From assembly GCA_036835375.1 (NCBI GenBank), contig DAITMB010000001.1, positions 62,001 to 126,000 on the forward strand: a DNA stretch of 64,000 nt. The letters are read 5' to 3'. This DNA is from JANQTF01 sp036835375 (GTDB taxonomy: Bacteria > Bacteroidota > Bacteroidia > J057). The first letter of the stretch is position 1, and each line of letters begins with the position of its first letter. This document shows positions 16,335-23,538 of the stretch, piece after piece. A model generated the notes under the pieces. It was not told where the DNA came from. It was given only the letters and a program-made list of their open reading frames with translations, and ran no database searches. The position numbers and the translations under genes are program-made.

Positions 16335-17948
16335 CTATTCCGGGCGAACCGTTCCTTCGGCGAGGAGCTTCTTGCGAGGATCCCATACGAGCTCTGAAGG
16401 AGGGCTTTCCATTGGAAAAGATTGCTCTACTGTGCGACGATCGGAGCGAATCAGAAGGTATTGCATTTCTTCTTGACCGGGAATCTTCACCCCCAGCTCA
16501 ACAGGAATATCCCACTTCTGGCCTGCTGGCTGGAGCTGTCGGCTCTTGAGCTGGAGCTGTCCCTCTTCGTATTTCCAGCTAATAGAGATTTCTGGATACC
16601 CACTGGCATACACCCACTGTTCAAAAAACGCATCCAATTCCCTGCCGCACTGCGCTTCCATCACCGCCTGAAACTCAGCTGTGGTTGCGTTGTTGCCCTG
16701 ATAGCGATGGTAATAGTTGCGAACCCCTTGGAAGAAATGCTCGGAGCCTACCTCATGACGCAGCATGTGGAGCACCCAACCGCCCTTTTCATAAGAATTC
16801 GCGTTGAGCAACTCCATCGGGTCCTTGACGACTTTGGGCACCAAGGCAGTGTTTGGGGCAGCCCGAAAAATCGTTCGACGGTCCGTTTCCATTTCCTGAC
16901 GGAATCTTTCTTCCCCATGGGCATGACCAAGCCACACATTAGCAAAATAGGTTGCAAACCCTTCACTGAGCCAAATGTGAGGCCAATCTGCTTCAGAGGC
17001 AGAATTACCAAACCATTGATGGACTAGTTCGTGTGCGATGAGACCCTCGGAAGTGCGCTGACCAGTGACAGATCGCTCGTCGTAAAAAATATTGGAGGCA
17101 TTTTCCATTCCTCCGAAGCGCGTGGTGCTTTGTACGTTTGCCAGCTTTTCGTAAGGAAATAGCCCAAAAAGGCTATCATAATATGCGAGGATCGGGAGGG
17201 ACAATTCATAGTCGTAGAAGCCACCTTCGCGAGATTTTGGATAGACCCAAGCAGAAACGGGAATGTCTCTCAGGCTGCCCAGCTCTTTCACGGCAAAAGC
17301 CGCAGCCCCGATCACCATCACCTTGGGTGCCAGCGGCACAGCACAATGGTAGTGATGAAGTCGCCGACCTGCGTCCAAATCCGACATCTCCAATCGCTTG
17401 CCGTTGGCGATCACTTGGTAGTGTGCGGGTGCGACCACGAGCCATTCGCAGGTAGCTTTTTCAGCAGGGTGGTCGATCACTGGGAGCCAATAGCGAGCGC
17501 GAGTAGGCCAGTTGTCTCCGAAAAAAGTTCTGTCGCCGAAGGTGTTCGCAGAGATGATCAGTCCATCCGCTGGCTTTCCTGCGTAGGTAATGTGCAAGCT
17601 CGCCGTGTCGCCCGGTACCACAGTAGGTAAATCCACGAGGAGTTCTAGTCCATTTTGAGAAAAGGGAACGGTTGATTGGCCGAGGCGCACACTAGCAACC
17701 GTCATCCCGTAGCCCGGGTAGTCTTCCCTTGGGCCAATGAGGTCGATGGTGATTCGGTTTCCAGGCCCTTTTTTCCATTGCACCAAGAGAGAGGCTTGGC
17801 CCGAGATGCTGTCGTTCTCGTCCGTCAATTCGATAGCAAAACGATAATGCAGAACATCCATGAGCGGATCTGGCATCGGATATCCTTGTGCTAAAGCCCA
17901 ACAGGGCGCCAGAAAGACTAGAAATAGGTGGAGGAAACGTCGATTCAT
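16335..17948 (-). CDS. M1 family metallo-aminopeptidase
   Basis: Secreted zinc aminopeptidase of 537 residues with a signal peptide (RRFLHLFLVFLAPCWALAQG). The exopeptidase motif GGMEN is at 279-283 and the zinc motif HELVH at 306-310, with the third ligand Glu329 in WLSEGFATYF; the later ANSYEKGGWVLHMLRHEVG carries the usual transition-state tyrosine. It is shorter than aminopeptidase N because the C-terminal HEAT-repeat domain is missing; it ends soon after the FFEQWVYASGYPE segment, followed by a short beta domain. It probably trims peptides in the periplasm. The start at 17948 is the ATG of the signal peptide. The stop is 19 bp from the right flank of the assembly gap. Confidence 0.93.
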   Translation of the reverse strand: MNRRFLHLFLVFLAPCWALAQGYPMPDPLMDVLHYRFAIELTDENDSISGQASLLVQWKKGPGNRITIDLIGPREDYPGYGMTVASVRLGQSTVPFSQNGLELLVDLPTVVPGDTASLHITYAGKPADGLIISANTFGDRTFFGDNWPTRARYWLPVIDHPAEKATCEWLVVAPAHYQVIANGKRLEMSDLDAGRRLHHYHCAVPLAPKVMVIGAAAFAVKELGSLRDIPVSAWVYPKSREGGFYDYELSLPILAYYDSLFGLFPYEKLANVQSTTRFGGMENASNIFYDERSVTGQRTSEGLIAHELVHQWFGNSASEADWPHIWLSEGFATYFANVWLGHAHGEERFRQEMETDRRTIFRAAPNTALVPKVVKDPMELLNANSYEKGGWVLHMLRHEVGSEHFFQGVRNYYHRYQGNNATTAEFQAVMEAQCGRELDAFFEQWVYASGYPEISISWKYEEGQLQLKSRQLQPAGQKWDIPVELGVKIPGQEEMQYLLIRSDRRTVEQSFPMESPPSELVWDPRKKLLAEGTVRPE

Positions 17949-18084
17949 GGGTTAAAATTAGCGAATTGCAGCTAACAAGCAGCTATCAAATGATGCAACC
18001 GGTGAATCCCTTATTCGGTCAATTACACCGAAATCCGAAAAGCTTCGTTGTAATGATGGTAAACGTCCCACTTAAACAATCCTT

Positions 18085-18522
18085 ATGTTCAACAAACTGT
18101 TAATTTTTTCCACCCTCACACTCCTGGTGATCAGTTTCACCGCTTGTAGTCCCTATCCTGAGAACCCACTAGTGTCTTTGGCATCGAAAAAAGCACGCGT
18201 GGCTAATTCTTGGAAAGTAGTGTATGCTACCAACGATGATGGGGATGACGTGACCGATAGCAGAGATGAAGATCGATATATCTTCAGCAAGGAAGGAGCT
18301 GCTGAAGCCAGGACTCAATTGGCTGGGGCTACGTTAGTCCTTTTGGGTGAATGGGAATTCGAAGAGGACAATGAGGCCTTTAAAATCACTTTGGAGTACA
18401 CTTTGCTGGGAGCCACTATCCGGGATACAGACCAATTTGATATCCTCAAGCTGACCAAAGACGAGTTTTGGCTCCAAAGCCAAGAAGATCCCGACGTGGT
18501 CTTGCATCTTGAATCATTCTAG
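18085..18522 (+). CDS. Small lipoprotein, lipocalin-like size
   Basis: A lipoprotein of 145 residues. The signal LLIFSTLTLLVISFTAC has its lipid-modified Cys at about 21. The mature part has the pattern of small Bacteroidota beta-barrel lipoproteins: a W near the start (ANSWKVVYA), a repeated acidic turn (NDDGDDVTDSRDEDRYIF), then LLGEWEFEEDNEAFKITLEY and a closing FDILKLTKDEFWLQ. That order resembles lipocalin-like domain proteins, but the resemblance is weak. Function unknown. It is a single-gene unit, closed by a strong terminator 50 bp downstream. Confidence 0.75.
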   Translation: MFNKLLIFSTLTLLVISFTACSPYPENPLVSLASKKARVANSWKVVYATNDDGDDVTDSRDEDRYIFSKEGAAEARTQLAGATLVLLGEWEFEEDNEAFKITLEYTLLGATIRDTDQFDILKLTKDEFWLQSQEDPDVVLHLESF

Positions 18523-18570
18523 TGCCGCCCGCGAGCACCCACAGTAAAAATACTTATTGACACAAGTCCA

Positions 18571-18598
18571 AGCCCACCCTGATCAGGGTGGGCTTTTG
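18571..18598 (+). terminator. Rho-independent terminator after the small lipoprotein gene
   Basis: Perfect palindrome of 24 bases, AGCCCACCCTGA followed by its complement, then TTTT and more Ts. It separates the lipoprotein gene from metG. Confidence 0.85.
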
Positions 18599-18704
18599 TT
18601 GTTGAATTTATTTCAATAAAATTTTCCCGGAAAGGTTGCTCGATATGCAGGGTTTCATCGATTCATGCAAAATGAAAGTGAGAAACCCATAACTTTGAAT
18701 CATC

Positions 18705-20786
18705 ATGAATTATCCCCGATACACGATCACTTCTGCCCTTCCGTATGCCAATGGTCCCTTACACATTGGCCATATCGCTGGCGCTTATCTTCCAGCGGAT
18801 CTCTATGTTCGCTATCTTCGACTGAGGAAGCGCGATGTCGTATTTGCTTGTGGAAGCGATGAGCATGGAGCAGCGATCACGCTGCGTGCCAAAAAAGAAG
18901 GTACTACTCCTCAGGAGATCGTCGATCGTTACCACGTGCTCATCCGGGACACGTTTGAGAAGTTTGGCATTGAGTTCGACATTTATCACAGGACCAGTGC
19001 TCCAATTCATCACCAGACAGCACAAGAGATCTTCTCCAAGCTCAATCGCTTAGGCGAATTTGTGGTGCAGGAGTCGGATCAGTTTTTTGACGAAGAATTT
19101 CAGCAGTTTCTCGCCGATCGATATGTCGTGGGCACCTGCCCGGTGTGCAAGTACGATCGCGCCTATGGAGACCAGTGTGAGAATTGCGGGTCTTCCCTCA
19201 ATCCCAACGATCTCATTCAGCCCGTATCTACCCTCAGCGGCAAACCGCCAGTCCTGCGAACGACCAAGCATTGGTACCTCCCACTCGACAAGTACCAGCC
19301 TTGGCTAGAAGAGTGGCTCCTCGAAGGAAAAAAAGGAATTTGGAAAAACAATGTCTATGGGCAGTGTACTTCCTGGTTGAAAGAAGGTCTCCAACCACGC
19401 TCCATGACACGCGACTTGGACTGGGGGGTAGATGTGCCGCTTCCTGATACCGAAGGAAAAAAACTCTATGTGTGGATGGATGCGCCGATCGGCTATATTT
19501 CTGCCACCAAGCAGTGGGCCATGGATACGGGCAATGACTGGGAAAAATATTGGAAAGCCCAATCCGATCCAGCGGACAACTCCCGCCTGATTCACTTCAT
19601 CGGAAAGGACAATATCGTGTTTCACTGCATCATCTTCCCGGCGATCCTACATGCGGTAGGTGACTATCTCGTGCCGGACAACGTCCCCGCCAATGAGTTT
19701 CTAAACCTCGAAGGCGAAAAGATGAGCACTTCTCGCAACTATGCGGTGTGGCTACATGAATACCTAGAGGATTTTCCAGGTAAAGAAGATGTCCTGCGCT
19801 ACGCGCTCTGCTCCATTATGCCGGAAAACAAGGACGCAGACTTCACTTGGAAAGATTTTCAGGCGCGCAACAACAATGAACTGGCCGCAATCCTGGGCAA
19901 CTTTGTCAACCGGGTGATGGTGCTCACCAACAAATACTATGGCGGAGTAGCACCGCAGCCGGGCAAGCTTGCTGAACACAAATCAGCCATCGCTGCATAT
20001 CAGGAGATTCAAGGGCAGATCGCCGAGATCGAGAAGGCCTTGGAAAACTTCAAATTTCGAGAGGCACAGGCTGCTTTCATGAACATCGCTCGTGTGGGAA
20101 ATCGGTTTCTCACCGAGGAGGAACCTTGGAAAAAGTGGAAGACAGATCCTGACGCTGTGGCGCCCGTGCTCTGGAGTTGCCTGGAAATCATCGGGGTCAT
20201 CGGCGCGTTGTCGCGTATTTTCTTGCCCAAAACAGCAACCAAGATCTTTGATTTGCTCCAAATCGATGGCAACCACTTCGATTGGGACAACATAGCGGGC
20301 CAAAAAAGGGAATTCTTCGTAGCTCCTGGCCATCAAATCCGCACTGGAGACATCCCTGTTTTATTTGAGCAAATCACGGATGAAGTCATTGAGATTCAGC
20401 TTCAGAAGCTAGCCGGACCAGCGCCAGAAGCAGCAGAGGTAAACTTTCCGCCTGTGAAGGAAGAAGTGACTTTTGAGCAATGGCAGGCGCTCGACATTCG
20501 AATCGGAACCATCTTGGAGGCGAGCCGGGTGCCCAAGGCAGATAAGCTTCTCCAGTTCAAAGTCGATACGGGGGTGGACATTCGCACCATCGTCTCCGGC
20601 GTCGCTGCATTTTTTGCGCCAGAAGACTTGGTCGGTAAGCAAGTGCCAGTCCTGATGAACTTAGCGCCCAGAAAAATTCGAGGCGTCACGTCGCAAGGCA
20701 TGATTCTGTTTGCTGAAAATGCCGCCAAGCAGCTGATCCAATTGTCGCCAGCAGCGCTTACCGACAGTGGTAGCCAGGTGAGCTAA
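18705..20786 (+). CDS. metG: Methionyl-tRNA synthetase
   Basis: Charges tRNA-Met in the cytoplasm. The 693 residues contain every expected element. The HIGH motif is at 20-23. The zinc knuckle has Cys145, Cys148, Cys158 and Cys161 in the connective domain. KMSTS is at 339-343, followed by the anticodon-binding helical domain (about 400-560). The C-terminal tRNA-binding OB domain (about 590-693: FEQWQALDIRIGTILEA, LLQFKVDTG, GVTSQGMIL) makes it a dimer-forming type. The ATG at 18705 starts the conserved YTITSALPYANG strand. The flanks are a terminator upstream and an inverted repeat downstream, so it stands alone. Confidence 0.98.
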   Translation: MNYPRYTITSALPYANGPLHIGHIAGAYLPADLYVRYLRLRKRDVVFACGSDEHGAAITLRAKKEGTTPQEIVDRYHVLIRDTFEKFGIEFDIYHRTSAPIHHQTAQEIFSKLNRLGEFVVQESDQFFDEEFQQFLADRYVVGTCPVCKYDRAYGDQCENCGSSLNPNDLIQPVSTLSGKPPVLRTTKHWYLPLDKYQPWLEEWLLEGKKGIWKNNVYGQCTSWLKEGLQPRSMTRDLDWGVDVPLPDTEGKKLYVWMDAPIGYISATKQWAMDTGNDWEKYWKAQSDPADNSRLIHFIGKDNIVFHCIIFPAILHAVGDYLVPDNVPANEFLNLEGEKMSTSRNYAVWLHEYLEDFPGKEDVLRYALCSIMPENKDADFTWKDFQARNNNELAAILGNFVNRVMVLTNKYYGGVAPQPGKLAEHKSAIAAYQEIQGQIAEIEKALENFKFREAQAAFMNIARVGNRFLTEEEPWKKWKTDPDAVAPVLWSCLEIIGVIGALSRIFLPKTATKIFDLLQIDGNHFDWDNIAGQKREFFVAPGHQIRTGDIPVLFEQITDEVIEIQLQKLAGPAPEAAEVNFPPVKEEVTFEQWQALDIRIGTILEASRVPKADKLLQFKVDTGVDIRTIVSGVAAFFAPEDLVGKQVPVLMNLAPRKIRGVTSQGMILFAENAAKQLIQLSPAALTDSGSQVS

Positions 20787-20843
20787 TGCTGGCAGCATTG
20801 CGGTAAAATTTGCCACAAACCCATGCTTATTTTGACACACGCA

Positions 20844-20876
20844 CCCTAAGTCCTGCCACTCTGTCAGGACTTAGGG
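20844..20876. promoter_or_regulatory. 12-bp inverted repeat with 9-nt spacer upstream of htpG
   Basis: Arms CCCTAAGTCCTG and CAGGACTTAGGG form a perfect 12-bp stem around a 9-nt spacer, 75 bp before the htpG ATG and 58 bp after the metG stop. There is no U-run on either strand, so it is not a standard terminator. The arm-N9-arm geometry resembles the HrcA-binding CIRCE element, although the sequence differs. It could also be a terminator-like 3' end for metG. Confidence 0.55.
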
Positions 20877-20951
20877 GGTGAAATGGCTAAGGCACTCCCT
20901 TTGCTTTCATAGACGGGTATATTTATGTTTTCCCCAAACCTTAGTCATCCC

Positions 20952-22772
20952 ATGCAACGCGGAAATATTACAGTCAGTACCGAAAACATTTTTCCCATCA
21001 TCAAGCAGTCGCTTTACTCCGAGCAGGAAATCTTTCTGCGAGAGTTGGTGTCAAATGCGGTGGACGCGACCCAAAAACTGAAGTTCCTGTCCAGTCGAGG
21101 CGAGTTCGAAGGAGAACTCGGCGACCTCACCATTGAGGTGAAAATAGACAAAGAGGCCCGTACCTTGACAATTGTAGATCGGGGCATCGGGATGTCGGAG
21201 GAGGATGTGAATAAATACCTCAACCAAGTTGCCTTTTCTGGAGCCGAAGAATTCTTGAAAAAATACAAGGATGTCGCCAAAGGGGACGAGATCATCGGCA
21301 AGTTCGGCTTGGGGTTTTACTCGGCCTTCATGGTGTCGGACAAGGTAGAGGTAATCACCAAATCTTATCAAGATGACCCTGCTGTGCGTTGGACCTGCGA
21401 AGGCAGTACGGCTTACGAGCTTGAGGGAGCAGAAAAGGAATCTCGTGGAACCGAGGTCATTCTTCACCTCAGTGAAGATGCAGCAGAATACCTCGAAGAA
21501 GTCAGAATCCGCACGTTGTTGGAGAAATATGGAAAATTTCTCCCCATTGAGATTCGCTTCGGTGACGACATTATCAACAATCCCAACCCGATTTGGAAGC
21601 AAGCCCCTGCTGAGCTTGACGATGAAAAGTATCTCGGCCTTTTCCGTGAATTATACCCCTACGATCAAGAGCCGCTCTTTTGGATTCACCTAAATGTGGA
21701 TTTCCCATTTACCCTCAACGGGGTGCTCTTCTTTCCCAAGATTCGCCCGGATCTTGATCCACGTCGCAACAAGATTCAACTCTATTCTCGCCAAGTTTTC
21801 ATCACCGATGAGGTGAGCAACATTGTCCCGGAATTCTTGATGCTCCTGCAAGGAGTCATCGATTCGCCCGACATTCCCCTGAACGTCTCCAGATCTTATC
21901 TCCAGGGAGACCCGAATGTGCGCAAAATCAGCAGCTACATCACGCGCAAAGTGGCCGATAAGCTGCAAGAAATTTTCCGGGAGGATCGTACGGCCTTCGA
22001 AGAAAAGTGGAAGGACATCTCCACTTTCGTGAAATATGGCATGATCACCGACGAGAAATTTGACGAAAAAGCCCGAGAATTTGCTCTCCTCTCGAACGTC
22101 CACGGAAATCATTTCACCCTATCGGAATACAAAGAGAAAATAGCTCCGTCACAGACCGACCAAACCGAGACTGTGGTGTATCTCTATGCCAACGATCCCA
22201 AGTCCCAAGACATCTACCTTCGCACGGCGGAAGAAAGAGGATATGATGTGCTCCTGCTGGATGGAATTCTCGACAATCACCTTATTCAACACCTTGAGCG
22301 CAAGCAAGAAAAGTCTCGATGGGTGAGGGTGGACAGTGACACCATCGATCAGCTCATTCCCAAGACTGATGCTGAGGAGAATCAGGCGGGATTGACCGAA
22401 GATCAGGAAAAAGGATTGCGCGAGCTGTTCGATAAAATCAAACCAGAGTCACACATGCAGATTCAGCTCACGAAGCTCACGAGCAACGATTTGCCTGTAC
22501 TGATCACACGTCCAGAGTTCATGCGCCGAATGAAAGAAATGGCCGCGATGAATGGAGGAGGTGGCTTCGGCATGGACTTTCCAGACTCCGTCAACTTGGT
22601 CATCAACACTGCGCACCCTGTCGTGCAGACTTTCTCAACGGAAGGCGATCATGAAGATTTAGCTCGGCAGTTGGTGGATCTAGCCTTGCTTTCCCAGCAA
22701 ATGCTTCAAGGAAAGGCCCTCACGGAGTTTGTTCGCCGCAGTGTGTCGATGCTGAGTACAAGCGCATCCTAG
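20952..22772 (+). CDS. htpG: Chaperone HtpG (Hsp90)
   Basis: ATP-dependent chaperone of 606 residues. The GHKL ATPase N-domain has Glu31 and Asn35 in RELVSNAVDATQ, DRGIGMSE at 76-83 and GKFGLGFYSAFMV further on. The middle domain carries NGVLFFPKI and NVSRSYLQGDPNV with the catalytic Arg. The C-terminal dimerisation part is shorter than in E. coli and lacks an MEEVD tail, as expected in bacteria. The ATG at 20952 is chosen over the one at 20925 because Bacteroidota HtpG proteins begin with MQ-x-G-x-I-x-V-x-T-E-N. The upstream inverted repeat may be its regulator site. A terminator follows the gene. Confidence 0.96.
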   Translation: MQRGNITVSTENIFPIIKQSLYSEQEIFLRELVSNAVDATQKLKFLSSRGEFEGELGDLTIEVKIDKEARTLTIVDRGIGMSEEDVNKYLNQVAFSGAEEFLKKYKDVAKGDEIIGKFGLGFYSAFMVSDKVEVITKSYQDDPAVRWTCEGSTAYELEGAEKESRGTEVILHLSEDAAEYLEEVRIRTLLEKYGKFLPIEIRFGDDIINNPNPIWKQAPAELDDEKYLGLFRELYPYDQEPLFWIHLNVDFPFTLNGVLFFPKIRPDLDPRRNKIQLYSRQVFITDEVSNIVPEFLMLLQGVIDSPDIPLNVSRSYLQGDPNVRKISSYITRKVADKLQEIFREDRTAFEEKWKDISTFVKYGMITDEKFDEKAREFALLSNVHGNHFTLSEYKEKIAPSQTDQTETVVYLYANDPKSQDIYLRTAEERGYDVLLLDGILDNHLIQHLERKQEKSRWVRVDSDTIDQLIPKTDAEENQAGLTEDQEKGLRELFDKIKPESHMQIQLTKLTSNDLPVLITRPEFMRRMKEMAAMNGGGGFGMDFPDSVNLVINTAHPVVQTFSTEGDHEDLARQLVDLALLSQQMLQGKALTEFVRRSVSMLSTSAS

Positions 22773-22813
22773 GCAGCAGCTACCTTCCCCAAACAGCATT
22801 GCTAAAAAATTGA

Positions 22814-22859
22814 ATCCTCCGAAATCACCTGTTTGGTGCTTTTCGGAGGATCAATTTTT
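22814..22859 (+). terminator. Terminator between htpG and the acyltransferase
   Basis: Stem TCCTCCGAAA / TTTCGGAGGA with an inner CACC/GGTG pairing, then CAATTTTT. It sits between convergent genes and could serve both. Confidence 0.75.
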
Positions 22860-22884
22860 GGTGCAAAATAAGAAACGAATAATT

Positions 22885-23427
22885 TCAATTGACCCCAGCT
22901 TCCGGGTGATAACCTTTGAAAGGCTTGAACCAGTCACGGATTTCCTTCAAGTCCTTTTCCGCATCGTCACTTGGGTAAAAAGGCTCATCAAAGATCACCC
23001 GATGAGTGGCGTAGTCAAATGCGACCCGAATAATGGGCACTCCAGCCGCCTTGGCAATGTAGTAGTATCCTGACTTAAAAGTACTGCTCGCCTTTCGGGT
23101 GCCTTCTGGTGCAATACCGATCGCAAACACCTCATGCTGTTGGAAAATTTCCACGACCGCCTCGACATGGTTTTGGTTCTCCTTGCGATTGACGGGATAG
23201 CCGCCAAGCCACCGGAACAGCCATCCAAAAGGCGGTCGAAACAGCTGCGATTTCCCCATGAACTTGGCCGGTAGCTGCCACGCAGCGCGAACGGCCAACC
23301 CCAAGAAGAAATCGATGTTGCTTGTATGCGGCGCGATGGCGAGGACATACTTGGGCTGCGTCGGGCGCGTTCCGAGCAATTGCCATCCAAACAGCTTGAG
23401 GTAGAGCAGACCTAACTTTTTTGACAT
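22885..23427 (-). CDS. 1-acyl-glycerol-3-phosphate acyltransferase-like protein
   Basis: Phospholipid acyltransferase family (PlsC-like) protein of 180 residues. The catalytic HX4D motif is HTSNID at about 34, FRWLGGYPVNR is the substrate-phosphate arginine region, and APEGTRK is the conserved EGTR block. It is short but within the range of this subgroup (1-acyl-sn-glycerol-3-phosphate acyltransferase-like proteins of Bacteroidota), and it probably works at the inner membrane. The ATG at 23427 starts MSKKLGLLYLKLFGW; the frame is open to 23502, but those codons overlap the terminator of the upstream gene. It may also transfer acyl chains to another lipid. Same strand as the large oxidoreductase but separated from it by that terminator. 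Confidence 0.85.
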   Translation of the reverse strand: MSKKLGLLYLKLFGWQLLGTRPTQPKYVLAIAPHTSNIDFFLGLAVRAAWQLPAKFMGKSQLFRPPFGWLFRWLGGYPVNRKENQNHVEAVVEIFQQHEVFAIGIAPEGTRKASSTFKSGYYYIAKAAGVPIIRVAFDYATHRVIFDEPFYPSDDAEKDLKEIRDWFKPFKGYHPEAGVN

Positions 23428-23473
23428 TGGGGTAAGATACGCAAGGCCAATGGAAATTTGAATTGTTCGAATC

Positions 23474-23516
23474 AAAAAAGGGAACTCCCCGCAGCTGCCC
23501 ATGAGCAGCGCAGGGG
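23474..23516 (-). terminator. Terminator of the FAD/Fe-S oxidoreductase gene
   Basis: On the minus strand, ACCCCTGCGCTGC and GCAGCTGCGGGG fold around TCATGG, and the stem is followed by CCCTTTTTTG. It lies 20-60 bp after the oxidoreductase stop. Confidence 0.75.
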
Positions 23517-23538
23517 TCGAGGGAATTCGTTTATCCTA

